Source of the DNA: Gracilibacillus salinarum
Lineage (GTDB): Bacteria > Bacillota > Bacilli > Bacillales > Amphibacillaceae
Assembly (NCBI RefSeq): GCF_022919575.1
Contig: NZ_CP095071.1
Span: 3,854,001-3,918,000 of the forward strand
Direction of reading: 5' to 3'
Length of the DNA stretch: 64,000 bases
Part shown: positions 26,576-36,892 of the stretch, one piece after another
Numbering within the stretch: the first letter of the stretch is position 1
How the letters are laid out: the number at the start of each line of letters is the position of its first letter
Translations under genes and position numbers: made by a program
Notes under the pieces: model-generated
The model's database searches: none
What the model saw: only the letters and a program-made list of their open reading frames with translations
What the model was told of the DNA's origin: nothing

Positions 26576-26749
26576 ATGGCTAAACAAAACAAACAAAACA
26601 ATCCAAGCAAAACAAATGCACAAGAAGTACAGCGTCAAAATCAACAGGCAGCACAAGGTCAAGGACAATATGGTACTGAGTTTGCAAGCGAAACAAATGC
26701 ACAAGAAGTACGCAAACAAAACCAAAAGTCTCAAAACAAAAAGAAATAA
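26576..26749 (+). CDS. sspE: Gamma-type small acid-soluble spore protein
   Basis: 57 residues. Gln/Asn-rich protein with two repeats of ETNAQEV-type sequence (KTNAQEVQRQNQQ and ETNAQEVRKQNQ) separated by the GPR-protease type site TEFAS. GGAGGTGAT precedes the ATG at 26576. Stored in the forespore as an amino-acid reserve, so the organism forms spores. A TGGATA element 17 bp from TAACTTA (26525-26554) might be a weak forespore sigma-G promoter. Position after mutY matches B. subtilis. Confidence 0.93.
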   Translation: MAKQNKQNNPSKTNAQEVQRQNQQAAQGQGQYGTEFASETNAQEVRKQNQKSQNKKK

Positions 26750-26763
26750 CAATAGCAATAATG

Positions 26764-26799
26764 AAAACCTGATTCCCGATGCGGGAATCAGGTTTTTTT
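26764..26799 (+). terminator. sspE terminator
   Basis: AACCTGATTCCCG/CGGGAATCAGGTT stem with a long T run. Confidence 0.9.
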
Positions 26800-26801
26800 A
26801 G

Positions 26802-27138
26802 TCAAGAAAGTATAGAAGTGAAGCCGTGCCCACAGAACGCGGAACATATTTCCGGAGCTTTGCTAAGCAGATAAAATATATCAAAATAACCATTATGTAA
26901 TACACCCTTAGCATTACATAATCCATATTACAGGTAGTTGCCAGTAGTAAAAGCGGTCAAGAGAGCATAACGCAGAGAATACCTGGTTTTTCGCCAACGG
27001 GTTTAAGATCCCCCGCCTAGGATCATAATTGAGTAAAGACGAACGGTGACTTGTGATTATCGATTGTATTATTTTCAATTGCCTATAATTATCGTTATAA
27101 TGATTAGTACCATGAAATAAAAAGAAAGGAAGATACGA
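26802..27138. other. Gene-free interval with an inverted repeat
   Basis: I see no gene. It contains perfect 10-bp arms ATTATGTAAT (26892-26901) and ATTACATAAT (26913-26922). A 24-bp stretch, 26911-26934, recurs with three differences at 41030-41053. A TATAAT-containing region before ygaC probably holds its promoter. Confidence 0.4.
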
Positions 27139-27669
27139 ATGGATGGCCTTGAACCAGGAAAAAATATACAAATTCAAAGCTATAAGCATAACGGTCAGCT
27201 CCATCGTGTCTGGGATACCACTACTGTATTAAAAGGGACGAGTAATCGGGTAATAGGAGCTAATGATAAAACGCTGGTGACCGAAAGTGATGGTCGAACA
27301 TGGATAACCAGGGAACCAGCCATATGTTTCTTTCATGCTAAGTATTGGTTCAATGTCATCGGTATGTTACGTGACGACGGCATCCACTATTATTGCAATA
27401 TAAGCTCTCCATTTGTCTTTGAAGACGGAGCAATCAAATATATTGATTATGATCTAGATGTCAAAGTGTTTCCAGATATGACTTATACCTTATTAGATGA
27501 AGATGAGTATGAAATTCACAAAGAACAAATGAATTATCCAGAAGTTTTGGACAAAATATTATGGAACAACGTCGACAATTTAATGAATTGGATCCGACAA
27601 CGAAAAGGACCATTCTCACCAGAATTTGTCGATCAATGGTATGAATTCTACTTAACATATCGTTCGTAG
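27139..27669 (+). CDS. ntdP: Nucleoside tri-/diphosphate phosphatase (DUF402, YgaC)
   Basis: 176 residues, exactly the family size. DUF402 phosphatases hydrolyse nucleoside tri- and diphosphates using a divalent metal bound by acidic residues, here in [13 protein letters not shown] and [23 protein letters not shown] precedes the ATG. Located before the ygaD-type transporter as in B. subtilis. Confidence 0.92.
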   Translation: MDGLEPGKNIQIQSYKHNGQLHRVWDTTTVLKGTSNRVIGANDKTLVTESDGRTWITREPAICFFHAKYWFNVIGMLRDDGIHYYCNISSPFVFEDGAIKYIDYDLDVKVFPDMTYTLLDEDEYEIHKEQMNYPEVLDKILWNNVDNLMNWIRQRKGPFSPEFVDQWYEFYLTYRS

Positions 27670-27697
27670 TAATTCATGGAATTGGGGGTTTGCATCA

Positions 27698-29446
27698 TTG
27701 GATAGTATAAAAAGATATATGCAATATGTCTTTCCGTATAAATGGAAGATATTAATAACGATACTGATAGGGATTGTGAAATTTGGAATCCCTCTTTTAA
27801 TGCCTTTAATTGTTAAGTATGTAATTGATGATATTGTCGGAGCTGAGAATATGACGTCAGATGAAAAGCTGGCACAATTATTCTGGCTGATGGGAATAGC
27901 CGGTGTCCTCTTTATTGCCTTGAGACCACCAATTGAGTATTATCGACAGTATTTGGCACAATGGACAGGAAATAAAATTTTGTATGATATTCGCGAAAAG
28001 CTGTTTGATCACATTCAGCGGCTGAGTTTACAATTCTATTCACGCTCGAAAACTGGCGAAATTATTTCCAGGGTAATAAATGATGTCGAACAGACTAAAA
28101 ACTTTGTCATGACAGGTCTTATGAATATTTGGCTGGATTTAATTACAATTGTTATTGCTATCATCATTATGTTATTTATGGATGTCTGGTTAACCATCGT
28201 ATCGATCGCTTTATTCCCGCTGTACGCAATTTCAGTAAAGATTTTTTATGGGAAATTACGAGACTTGACCAGAAACAGGTCGCAGGCTCTAGCTCAGGTG
28301 CAGGGCCATTTACATGAACGTGTTCAAGGAATTCCAGTGACGCGGAGCTTTGCATTAGAAGATTATGAAGAAAAGGAATTCGAGAAAAAAAATCAGAACT
28401 TCTTGCAGCGTGCAATTGATCATACGTCATGGAATGCCAAAACATTTGCCGTTATGAACACAATAACGGACGTCGCACCATTACTAGTTATAGGTTTTGC
28501 AGGGTACTTCGCTATTACAGCCAATCTAACGGTAGGTACGATTGCTGCCTTTGTTGGTTATATGGACCGTGTGTACAGTCCGCTGCGCAGATTGATCAGT
28601 TCGTCGACTGTATTAGTTCAATCAATAGCGTCAATGGATCGTGTATTTGAATTAATCGATGAAAAATATGATATTAAAGATAAACCAAATGCAACGAAAT
28701 TGGAGACAGTGGATGGTACTGTTGAATTTGATCGTGTGTCCTTCCGCTACGAGGAGGACGGAGATTTAGTCTTGAATGATATTTCGCTTCAGGTTAATCA
28801 GGGCGAGACCATCGCTTTAGTCGGCATGAGTGGTGGTGGAAAGTCGACCATCATCAGTTTGATCCCGCGTTTTTATGATGTCACAGGTGGACGGATTTTA
28901 GTGGATGGTCAGGATATTAGGGATGTTCAGGCTAGATCCTTACGGGATAACATCGGCATGGTACTGCAAGATAATATCTTATTCAGTGAATCGATTGAAA
29001 TGAACATCCGTATGGGGAATCCAGAAGCAACCGATGAAGAAGTAGTAGCAGCTGCGATGGCGGCAAATGCACATGGGTTCATATCTGATTTATCAGATGG
29101 TTACAAAACCCTTGTAGGAGAACGAGGGGTGAAACTGTCTGGCGGTCAAAAACAGAGAATCGCGATTGCACGTGTTTTCTTAAAAAATCCTCCATTACTA
29201 ATCTTGGATGAGGCAACTTCAGCACTTGATTTAGAAAGTGAACACTTGATCCAGGAAGCATTGGAAAAGCTAGCGTCGGACAGAACAACCTTTATCGTTG
29301 CACACCGCCTGTCGACTATTACTCATGCAGACAGAATCGTACTGATCGAAAACGGTGAAATTATCGAACAAGGGACCCATCAACAATTAATACAACAACA
29401 AGGTCATTATTACAAACTTTATCAGGTACAGGAATTGGATGTATGA
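27698..29446 (+). CDS. ygaD: ABC exporter, fused membrane and ATPase domains (YgaD)
   Basis: 582 residues. MsbA/Sav1866-type half transporter; works as a homodimer. Six membrane helices in residues ~15-310, then the ATPase: Walker [10 protein letters not shown], signature LSGGQKQR, Walker [14 protein letters not shown]-loop VAHRLST. A TTG start with GGGGG about 9 nt upstream. Probably in one transcript with ntdP. Exports lipids or drugs by analogy. Confidence 0.92.
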   Translation: MDSIKRYMQYVFPYKWKILITILIGIVKFGIPLLMPLIVKYVIDDIVGAENMTSDEKLAQLFWLMGIAGVLFIALRPPIEYYRQYLAQWTGNKILYDIREKLFDHIQRLSLQFYSRSKTGEIISRVINDVEQTKNFVMTGLMNIWLDLITIVIAIIIMLFMDVWLTIVSIALFPLYAISVKIFYGKLRDLTRNRSQALAQVQGHLHERVQGIPVTRSFALEDYEEKEFEKKNQNFLQRAIDHTSWNAKTFAVMNTITDVAPLLVIGFAGYFAITANLTVGTIAAFVGYMDRVYSPLRRLISSSTVLVQSIASMDRVFELIDEKYDIKDKPNATKLETVDGTVEFDRVSFRYEEDGDLVLNDISLQVNQGETIALVGMSGGGKSTIISLIPRFYDVTGGRILVDGQDIRDVQARSLRDNIGMVLQDNILFSESIEMNIRMGNPEATDEEVVAAAMAANAHGFISDLSDGYKTLVGERGVKLSGGQKQRIAIARVFLKNPPLLILDEATSALDLESEHLIQEALEKLASDRTTFIVAHRLSTITHADRIVLIENGEIIEQGTHQQLIQQQGHYYKLYQVQELDV

Positions 29447-29448
29447 TG

Positions 29449-29484
29449 AAAAAAACCGCTGTTTAAAAGAACAGCGGTTTTTTT
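29449..29484. terminator. Terminator between ygaD and ygaE
   Basis: ACCGCTGTT/AACAGCGGT stem with A and T runs; it can serve both convergent genes. Confidence 0.85.
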
Positions 29485-29489
29485 AGAAA

Positions 29490-30587
29490 CTAGAACAAAG
29501 TAGGAATGATCCTTCTGTTTTTTCGTTTCTTTTTGAAATTGAAATCAAGATCATCGTGAAACTTTTGGTAACTATTTAGAATGCGTTGCAGGTGTAACGT
29601 TTCTTTGTGATATTCCATTAGTCTTGCTGCCAATGGCAATAAGGCCAGACGATCCTTGTCGTCTTTTTCATAGACATCGATTAATGTCTGGACAAGGTGA
29701 GAGATATCTGGATCGGTGATATCTTCTATAGAACGAGTTGGATCTTTTTTAATTTTTCCCATCGCACTTAGCAGCAGCCGTTCGTGGGAATAAATGATTT
29801 TATCTAATTCGTCGACCAGTACATTTTGAAACTCTTTTGGAATGTTTTCTACTTTATCATCATACTGATGGAAAGCTTCCAGTGTGGCCAACGAACGTTT
29901 GGATGTATTAATCATTTGACGAAAGATAATCAGCTTTCGCATTTTCGGTAAGCGTAATTTTTTTCGATAAATACGTTCCTCACTAAACAACAGGTAGGTA
30001 TTATCGATAATTCTGACTTCTGCCTGAATTCGGTCAATCTCCGTTCTTAGTGCAGGATCATCTGATAAGTGACGGGTAGAAATACGAAGCCACTGTAAGA
30101 TGTCCGAAGTAACTCGATCAATTGATTTAAATAATCGAAGTTCATATTTAGGTGGTAAAAACAGCATATTAATTAAAGATGCGGACAAAATCCCAATCAA
30201 AAGAGCGGAGAAACGAAATCCGGCAAATGTAATCAGCATCATTTCGGTTGTTTCCATAACCGCCAGAACAGCTAATATTGCTAATGTGATCGTGTTTTCC
30301 GTTAAGTGGAAATACATGCAGAGCCCGATAACGATAATAATTGTTAAACCAATCACAATCGGATCATTTCCAAAGCCAAATACGACGAGCGCCCCGAAAC
30401 TTACCCCAAATAAATTAGCATAAATCTGTTCCAACATCGTTTGAAAGGAACGATGAATATTTGGCTGTACGGCAAAAGCTGCCGCAATTCCTGCGTAAGT
30501 AGCTGCTGCCAGTCCAAACATTTGGGCAATATATAGTGCTACTGTAATGGCGAATCCAGTTTTTAACATTCTTGCGCCTAACTTCAT
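29490..30587 (-). CDS. ygaE: Aromatic-acid exporter family / FUSC-like membrane protein (YgaE)
   Basis: 365 residues. Four to five membrane helices in the first ~150 residues (ArAE_1-like), then a ~210-residue basic, helical cytoplasmic part ending KKKRKNRRI. Position between ygaD and gsaB matches B. subtilis ygaE. Transport substrate unknown. Confidence 0.85.
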   Translation of the reverse strand: MKLGARMLKTGFAITVALYIAQMFGLAAATYAGIAAAFAVQPNIHRSFQTMLEQIYANLFGVSFGALVVFGFGNDPIVIGLTIIIVIGLCMYFHLTENTITLAILAVLAVMETTEMMLITFAGFRFSALLIGILSASLINMLFLPPKYELRLFKSIDRVTSDILQWLRISTRHLSDDPALRTEIDRIQAEVRIIDNTYLLFSEERIYRKKLRLPKMRKLIIFRQMINTSKRSLATLEAFHQYDDKVENIPKEFQNVLVDELDKIIYSHERLLLSAMGKIKKDPTRSIEDITDPDISHLVQTLIDVYEKDDKDRLALLPLAARLMEYHKETLHLQRILNSYQKFHDDLDFNFKKKRKNRRIIPTLF

Positions 30588-30744
30588 AATAAATCATCCT
30601 TACAACATAATGTCAATAATTCAAGTATAGCAGTTTGTCTAATACATGTGGTAGTGAACTAACAAAAAAAACCAAGCATGAAAAAAGAATCATCCGTGAA
30701 CAATAAATATAGTAATATATATCCGCTGAATGGAAGGGAAAAAC

Positions 30745-31950
30745 GTGAAAGATAAAAAATTAGATCTGATGGCTCTTGCGTCCATACCATTAGTCATGAC
30801 ATTAGGAAATTCTATGTTGATCCCGATTCTTCCAATAATCGAGAAGGAAATCGGTATCAGTGCTTTTCAATCCAGTTTAATTATTACGGTATATTCAATT
30901 GTAGCTATCCTTCTCATCCCAATTGCAGGATACTTGTCCGATAAAATCGGGAGAAAAAAAGTAATTGTACCAAGCTTGATCATTACTGGGATAGGTGGTT
31001 TGATCTCTGCTTTCGCAGCCTGGAAATTGGATAACCCGTTTATCATGATTTTAATAGGCAGATTTCTACAAGGTATCGGTGCTTCCGGTGCCTTTCCGGT
31101 GGTTATCCCAACTGTCGGTGATATGTTTGATGACGAATCAGACGTCAGCGCTGGTTTGGGTTTAATCGAAACCTCTAACACATTCGGAAAAGTATTAAGC
31201 CCTATTATCGGTGCGCTATTAGCTATGTTTATTTGGTTCCTGCCATTTTTATTCATCCCGATTTTTTCAGGTATCGCCGTTGTGTTAGTGCTATTCTTCG
31301 TTAAAGCGCCAAAAGATCAGAAGCAAAAGAAGAAGCAGACTTTTAAAAAATTTTTGCAGCTCATTAAACAAGTATTTCATGATAATGGAAAATGGCTTGT
31401 GAGCACTTTTTTAATTGGTTGTATTAATATGTTTATTTTGTTTGGCTTTTTATTTCATTTTTCGTCCTTGTTAGAGAAGCAATTTGATTTGGAGGGCGTA
31501 ATCAAAGGCTTGGTCCTGGCGATCCCGTTATTATTTTTATGTATTGCATCGTATGCAGCAGGGAAGAAAATAGGGGAGAATAAAGTAATGATGAAGTGGG
31601 CGATATTAATTGGAAATGCAGTCGGTGGAATTCCGCTGATCTTCATTCAAACAGATGGCTCGTTGCTTTTTCTAACTGTTCTGCTTTCTGTTGCAGGAAT
31701 TGGAATTGGTATTTCATTGCCAACACTCGATGCTTTGATAACGGAAGGTATTGAAAAAGATATTCGAGGAACCGTAACATCGCTTTATAGCAGTATGCGA
31801 TTTCTCGGTGTGGCAGCAGGTCCACCAATTATCGCAATCTTCATCGAAAACAAAATCGATTGGATGTACTATTTACTGGCAGGATTAAGCGCCATCGCCA
31901 TTCTGATTTGTTTCTTTGCGATTAAACCAGAAAAAGAAGAAGCGAAATAA
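30745..31950 (+). CDS. Major facilitator superfamily exporter
   Basis: About 401 residues with 12 predicted helices. MFS motif A GYLSDKIGRKKVI between helices 2 and 3; the second half has weaker copies. Drug-efflux type (DHA1-like) is likely. GTG 30745 is preferred because GGAAGGG lies 6 nt upstream; the ATG at 30730 overlaps that site. Not part of the conserved ygaE-gsaB order, so an insertion. Followed by the long 52-bp tandem array. Confidence 0.86.
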   Translation: MKDKKLDLMALASIPLVMTLGNSMLIPILPIIEKEIGISAFQSSLIITVYSIVAILLIPIAGYLSDKIGRKKVIVPSLIITGIGGLISAFAAWKLDNPFIMILIGRFLQGIGASGAFPVVIPTVGDMFDDESDVSAGLGLIETSNTFGKVLSPIIGALLAMFIWFLPFLFIPIFSGIAVVLVLFFVKAPKDQKQKKKQTFKKFLQLIKQVFHDNGKWLVSTFLIGCINMFILFGFLFHFSSLLEKQFDLEGVIKGLVLAIPLLFLCIASYAAGKKIGENKVMMKWAILIGNAVGGIPLIFIQTDGSLLFLTVLLSVAGIGIGISLPTLDALITEGIEKDIRGTVTSLYSSMRFLGVAAGPPIIAIFIENKIDWMYYLLAGLSAIAILICFFAIKPEKEEAK

Positions 31951-32000
31951 GGTTCATGTGTTAGCTTAGCTTTGGAAAGAACATTCGCATGAAGATTGAA

Positions 32001-32467
32001 GAAGTTCAAGCGTTAGCGTAGTTAGAAGAAGAGCAAACGCCTGAAGATAGGAGAAGTTCAAGCGTTAGCGTAGTTAAAAGAAGAGCAAACGCCTGAAGAT
32101 AGGAGAAGTTCAAGTGTTAGCGTAGTTAAAAGAAGGGCAAACGCCTGAAGATAGGAGAAGTTCAAGCGTTAGCGTAGTTAAAAGAAGAGCAAACGCCTGA
32201 AGATAGGAGAAGTTCAGGCGTTAGCACAGTTAAAAGAAGAGCAAACGCTTGAAGATAGGAGAAGTTCAAGCGTTAGCGTAGTTAGAAGAAGAGCAAACGC
32301 CTGAAGATAGGAGAAGTTCAAGCGTTAGCGCAGTTAAAAGAAGAATAAACGCCTGAAGATAAGAGAAGTTCAAGTGTTAGCGTAGTTAAAAGAAGAGCAA
32401 ACGCCTGAAGATAGGAGAAGTTCAGGCGTTAGCACAGTTAAATAAGAGCAAACGCTTGAAGATGCAG
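32001..32467. repeat. 52-bp tandem repeat array 2 (nine units)
   Basis: Units start GAAGTTCA at 32001, 32053, 32105, 32157, 32209, 32261, 32313, 32365 and 32417; the ninth is slightly shorter. No spacer separates units. Because 52 is not divisible by three it is not coding. TTCARGCGTT and AACGCYTGAA arms allow hairpins within and between units. Units 1-3 and 5 share variants with 6-8 and 9, which points to a block duplication. Lies in the predicted 3' region of the MFS transcript. Confidence 0.92.
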
Positions 32468-32551
32468 AAACTTCAGACGTTTGCCAATTTGCAGGCACTC
32501 CTTCCGCATGAATTGCTCACTCAACCCCTAAGTTACACATATCCTATCAAC

Positions 32552-32587
32552 AAAAAAAGGTTCCGATCATCATGATCGGAACCTTTT
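32552..32587. terminator. Bidirectional terminator after the array and gsaB
   Basis: Perfect stem GGTTCCGATCAT/ATGATCGGAACC with flanking A7 and T4. Confidence 0.85.
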
Positions 32588-32592
32588 CATCT

Positions 32593-33885
32593 TTAAGAAG
32601 CCATTTCAGCAAAAGCTTTATCAATACAAGCGATGGTCTCTTTAATATCATCTTCAGTATGAGCAATAGTCAGGAACCATGCTTCATATTTGGATGGTGC
32701 TAGGTTAATACCTTGTTGCAGCATCAATTTGAAGAACTGTCCGAATTTTTCTCCGTCGGATGCTTCTGCTTGCGCGTAATTCGTAATCGTTTCTGAACCG
32801 AAATAGAGTGTTAATGCTCCTTTTAATCGATTCACAGTAATATCGATGCCGTGCTTTTCGGCAGCGTCGAGCATTCCTTTTTCCAACATTGCGCCTAACT
32901 GGTCTAATCGATCATAGAGACCAGCTTCTTCTAAAACCTCAAGACACGCAATTCCGGCGGACATGGAAGCTGGATTACCTGCCATCGTGCCGGCTTGGTA
33001 GGCTGGGCCGAGCGGGGCTACGGTTTCCATGATTTCCTGCTTGCCGCCATATGCTCCGATCGGCAGACCGCCTCCGATAATTTTGCCAAGTGCTGTCATG
33101 TCTGGTTCGACACCGACGATTTTTTGGGCAGAGCCGTATGTGAAGCGAAAAGCGGTAATTACTTCATCATAAATAACGAGTGCACCAGCGTCGTGAGTGA
33201 GATTATTGACCTGTTGCAAGAATCCTTCAACAGGTTCGACGATACCGAAGTTACCGACGATCGGTTCAACTAGGACGGCAGCTACTTCATCGCCCCAAGT
33301 ATCAAGTGCTGCTTGAAATGCCTCGATATCATTGAATGGAACGGTAATTACTTCCTGGGCGGTTGCTTTTGTCACACCAGCAGAATCAGGGTTTCCTAAA
33401 GTGGCTGGACCAGAACCCGCCTGTACCAATACTGTGTCAAAATGACCGTGATAACAGCCGGCGAATTTGATCACTTTTTCGCGATTGGTATAAGCACGTG
33501 CCACACGAACGGTAGTCATGACCGCCTCTGTACCGGAATTAACAAAACGAACTTTTTCCATAGAAGGAATGGTTGCTTTTAATTTTTGGGCAAAAATATT
33601 TTCCAGCTTTGTTGGTGTACCGTAAAGTACGCCGTTCTCCGCTGCTTTTTTAATCGCCTCGGTAATATGCGGATGGGCATGGCCAGTAATGATCGGTCCA
33701 TATGCGCCAAGAAAATCGATATACTTATTGCCATCAACATCCCAAAAATACGCGCCTTCACCTCGCTCCATATAGACCGGTGTACCACCACCAACGCCTT
33801 TATACGCACGAGATGGTGAATTGACACCACCGACAATATGCTGTTGTGCTTCTTTATGTAAAGCTTCTGATTGAGTAATTTTCAT
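32593..33885 (-). CDS. gsaB: Glutamate-1-semialdehyde 2,1-aminomutase
   Basis: 430 residues. PLP enzyme of the C5 pathway converting glutamate-1-semialdehyde to 5-aminolevulinate for tetrapyrroles. Family N-terminus [17 protein letters not shown], phosphate loop [15 protein letters not shown] and PLP lysine in [20 protein letters not shown] 33885 has GGAGG 7 nt upstream. Location between ygaE and bcp matches B. subtilis gsaB, a paralogue of hemL. Confidence 0.95.
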   Translation of the reverse strand: MKITQSEALHKEAQQHIVGGVNSPSRAYKGVGGGTPVYMERGEGAYFWDVDGNKYIDFLGAYGPIITGHAHPHITEAIKKAAENGVLYGTPTKLENIFAQKLKATIPSMEKVRFVNSGTEAVMTTVRVARAYTNREKVIKFAGCYHGHFDTVLVQAGSGPATLGNPDSAGVTKATAQEVITVPFNDIEAFQAALDTWGDEVAAVLVEPIVGNFGIVEPVEGFLQQVNNLTHDAGALVIYDEVITAFRFTYGSAQKIVGVEPDMTALGKIIGGGLPIGAYGGKQEIMETVAPLGPAYQAGTMAGNPASMSAGIACLEVLEEAGLYDRLDQLGAMLEKGMLDAAEKHGIDITVNRLKGALTLYFGSETITNYAQAEASDGEKFGQFFKLMLQQGINLAPSKYEAWFLTIAHTEDDIKETIACIDKAFAEMAS

Positions 33886-33953
33886 GAAAAAACCTCCAAG
33901 TAAGAAAATGCACTCTCTATTATAGCATTTTCTCACTTGGAGAGGAAAACAGC

Positions 33954-35861
33954 TTACATCACTTGTTTAATTTTGTTAATATATAAGCCCCTGACAAAGA
34001 AAAAGTAAATGACGTATATCAACAGATAGCAGGAGATTAACAAAACGCTCGGCAGAAGAATCGATGAATCGAGCATATTTTGCAATGCCCAAAATGCAAA
34101 GCCCGCATGGACAACAGCGAATACGAACGGTGTAAAAAATAGATAGCCTACTTGGCGAGTTGCCGATTGTTTCATTTCTTTGACGGTTAAGCCAATTCGA
34201 TATAAGGATTGATAACGCTGGATATCCTTGTCAAGATCCTGATACAGCTTAAAGTAAAGGATCGAACCTGCTGCCAAAAAGAATAAGACACTGATAAACA
34301 ATCCGAAAAACAGGGCATAGGAGAACGAGTTTCTGAACATCAAGTATTGATCAGCAGTAGCATGTGCGATTGTGATGTCAGAATTTGCGAGCGTAAGTTT
34401 TTCCTTTATTGTCTCGGCGTTACTTGTCCAATTGTCGATAAATAACGCCACATAACGGTATTGTTCATTTGGCTCTGCAACAGTTGCGAAATCGCTAAAC
34501 GTATCGTCCGGTACAACAACCGTATAAGTCGTTTGAAAGTTTGGATTGAGAATCGAATTAGTTGCTGCTTTTGCCTGTAACGTTACCTTGTTCCCTTCCG
34601 ATTCGAGGGTGAGTTGATCTTGCTTAAATGGTGCATACGCCGCCATGTAATGATACTGTAACAACAAGGACTCATCCTTCCCAAGTTCTGCGACAGCTTC
34701 CCCTTGCAGCTCGGCTAATGCGCGGTAATCGGAATAAGAAAGTAAGTCAACCCAGATCTGTTCTCCGTCAATCATCGTTTGTGCCTGGGTCCGATCGACG
34801 ATCAGCTTCTGAAAAGAAATATCCTCTTGCTTCAGTCCATCTGTTACCTTGGCTACCTCTTGATCCATCTTTGCGATATTCTCTTCCCCTTTACTAAGGA
34901 AGGAAGCGTCCTGTGGTAAATAAGCCGATGCTTCTGTCTCTGCACTTTGGTAGATCCCATAGATCACGCCGCTTGCAGTGAATGCTACTGCGCTTAAAAT
35001 CGTTACAAAAAATAAGAGACGGGCATGATCCTTTAATTTATAACCGAGATCCGATATCGTTAACAGATTTGTTTTTTTCAGATATAATGCTTTGTTTTTC
35101 TTCAGTAGGTGAATCAATAATACCGAGAACTGAGTATACAAGAGATATGTTCCAGGAACGATCAGTGCAAGAATGATAAGCATTCGTTTGAAGATCGTGA
35201 TCAAGTTGGCTGTAGCTGCTAAATAATAAGCGACGAGGACCAATGCCAGACCAATAACTGATAAAATCCAAGAGAATTTCGGTGTTTTTTTCGGACCACG
35301 TGCTCCTTTGAAAAGACTGACAATCGAATTTAATCTCAATGTCCAAACGACGAGGATCGTATTGATCTCGAACATGACAAAATATCCAGCAACCGTAAGT
35401 GCAAGAGCCTTCCATGAGATCACAAACCCAAGTGATTCCTCTAAATCAAGCAAGTTAGAAAATCCCATAATGAAAATATTAGCAAAAAGCGTCCCGACGA
35501 GAAGCCCGGAAATGATAGAAACCAGACCGATAATCGTATTTTCTAATATTAATAAGCGGTTGAGCTGCCCTTTGCCGATGCCCAATGTCATTAAAATCGC
35601 ATACTCATGCTTTCGCGATTTAATAAATGCCCCTGTCGAATAGAGAACGAACAAGAATGAAAAGGCAAAAATAATGATTTCCACTGCAGTGATGCCGCGC
35701 TGTACCGTTTGCCGAAATGAATGTCCTTCCATTTCCGGATGGAACATAATGACGGCATAAACGAAAAAGACTGCCACCGAGAACATACAGCTGAAGAAGT
35801 AGCTGAGATATTGGCGGAAGTTCCGTTTGACATTATTAAACGCGAATTTTCTGAAGGTCAT
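33954..35861 (-). CDS. BceB-type ABC transporter permease
   Basis: 635 residues with ten membrane helices and a large extracellular domain of about 200 residues between helices 7 and 8 (near residues ~300-515), the hallmark of BceB/FtsX-type permeases. These act in sensing and relief of cell-wall-active peptides such as bacitracin or lantibiotics. AGGAGG precedes the ATG; it overlaps the ATPase gene by 26 bp. Confidence 0.92.
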   Translation of the reverse strand: MTFRKFAFNNVKRNFRQYLSYFFSCMFSVAVFFVYAVIMFHPEMEGHSFRQTVQRGITAVEIIIFAFSFLFVLYSTGAFIKSRKHEYAILMTLGIGKGQLNRLLILENTIIGLVSIISGLLVGTLFANIFIMGFSNLLDLEESLGFVISWKALALTVAGYFVMFEINTILVVWTLRLNSIVSLFKGARGPKKTPKFSWILSVIGLALVLVAYYLAATANLITIFKRMLIILALIVPGTYLLYTQFSVLLIHLLKKNKALYLKKTNLLTISDLGYKLKDHARLLFFVTILSAVAFTASGVIYGIYQSAETEASAYLPQDASFLSKGEENIAKMDQEVAKVTDGLKQEDISFQKLIVDRTQAQTMIDGEQIWVDLLSYSDYRALAELQGEAVAELGKDESLLLQYHYMAAYAPFKQDQLTLESEGNKVTLQAKAATNSILNPNFQTTYTVVVPDDTFSDFATVAEPNEQYRYVALFIDNWTSNAETIKEKLTLANSDITIAHATADQYLMFRNSFSYALFFGLFISVLFFLAAGSILYFKLYQDLDKDIQRYQSLYRIGLTVKEMKQSATRQVGYLFFTPFVFAVVHAGFAFWALQNMLDSSILLPSVLLISCYLLIYVIYFFFVRGLYINKIKQVM

Positions 35862-36612
35862 CTGTATCTCCTCCTAGCATCGACTGCACATTTAAGATTT
35901 CCTGGAAAAAGGCTTGCCTGCTTTCTCCTTTGACCAGTTCGTTATAGATGCGTCCATCCTTGATAAACAGAATACGCTGGCAAAAACTTGCCGCATATGG
36001 ATCATGCGTTACCATCAAAGTCGTCGCTTCTTTATGCTGATGCAATTGGGACAAGGCGTTCATCACTTGCTTTGATGATTTCGAATCAAGATTCCCAGTA
36101 GGTTCATCGGCAAAAATAATCGCTGGCTCATGAATAATCGCCCGTGCAATCGCCGCCCGCTGCATTTGCCCGCCGGATACTTCAAAACTGCGATTACGCA
36201 AAATCGAATCAATCCCCAATTGCTTGGCTACTTCTGCAAGCTTCTTTTCCATCTCTTTCACTTTCCAGCCATCCAGTGTAAGGGGAAGCATAATATTTTC
36301 TTCTATTGTTAATGTATCGAGTAAATTAAAATCCTGAAAAATAAATCCCATTTCTCTGCGTCTGAATTTTGCAAGCTTCGATTTATTTAAACGGTTGATT
36401 TCTTCCCCGTTGATCGTCAGTGTCCCGGCAGATAACCGGTCAATCGTGGACAGCATATTAAGCAGTGTCGTCTTTCCGCTTCCCGAAGGGCCCATCACGC
36501 CGACAAATTCTCCTTTTTCAATCGCAAGCGAGAGGTTATCAATTGCCTTATGCTCGACTCCGCGTTTACTGCCGTATATTTTTGATATATTACTAGCCTC
36601 TAATAAACTCAT
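35836..36612 (-). CDS. BceA-type ABC transporter ATP-binding protein
   Basis: 258 residues. Walker A GPSGSGKTT, signature VSGGQMQRAA, Walker B IIFADEPTGNLD, H-loop VTHDPYAASF. ATG 36612 follows AAAGGATG; an ATG 9 bp earlier overlaps that site. Pairs with the BceB permease. Preceded by a BceR-type operator and followed without gap by the permease. Confidence 0.94.
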   Translation of the reverse strand: MSLLEASNISKIYGSKRGVEHKAIDNLSLAIEKGEFVGVMGPSGSGKTTLLNMLSTIDRLSAGTLTINGEEINRLNKSKLAKFRRREMGFIFQDFNLLDTLTIEENIMLPLTLDGWKVKEMEKKLAEVAKQLGIDSILRNRSFEVSGGQMQRAAIARAIIHEPAIIFADEPTGNLDSKSSKQVMNALSQLHQHKEATTLMVTHDPYAASFCQRILFIKDGRIYNELVKGESRQAFFQEILNVQSMLGGDTDDLQKIRV

Positions 36613-36645
36613 CGTACGCATCCTTTCTTTATTTGATGTAGCTTC

Positions 36646-36719
36646 ATTATATCGATTCTGTGGTGAAGGACCTATTGATTATTCTTTCAATATAAAAAAG
36701 AAATCTTACATTTTTGTAA
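36646..36719 (-). promoter_or_regulatory. bceA-like promoter with BceR-type operator
   Basis: TTACA-tttt-TGTAA (36706-36719) matches the known operator pattern TNACA-N4-TGTAA. The -10 TATAAT lies at 36646-36651 (minus strand) with no good -35, as expected for an activated promoter. The operator centre is roughly 70 bp upstream of the expected transcription start. Confidence 0.75.
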
Positions 36720-36729
36720 GATTTCTTTT
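36694..36729 (-). terminator. Terminator of the sensor kinase operon
   Basis: Perfect 15-bp arms AAAAGAAATCTTACA/TGTAAGATTTCTTTT with a 4-nt loop and a T run on the minus strand. Its loop-proximal part is also the BceR operator, so one element may serve both roles. Confidence 0.7.
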
Positions 36730-36761
36730 AGGAAAGAGGATGGGGGATGAGAGAATGCTTC

Positions 36762-36860
36762 AATTGGACAAAAGTTCATGCTTTGGATCGTGAACTGTTC
36801 GATAGAAGAGCCCAATCGTCCAAAAGCTCAAGTCATGAAGCATCAACTGTCCAATAGCCC
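36762..36860. repeat. 52-bp tandem repeat array 3 (two units)
   Basis: AATTGGACAAAAGTTCA at 36762 recurs as AATCGTCCAAAAGCTCA at 36814. GAACTGTTCGATAG near 36792 recurs as CAACTGTCCAATAG near 36844. The offset is exactly 52 bp in both comparisons. Lies between the kinase gene and its terminator. Confidence 0.75.
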
Positions 36861-36892
36861 GCCATCCCCATTCAACTCCTTATTAAAAACTA

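Noticed and set aside
32001..32467. CRISPR array
   Set aside because: Units are contiguous 52-bp repeats without unique spacers, and there are no cas genes.
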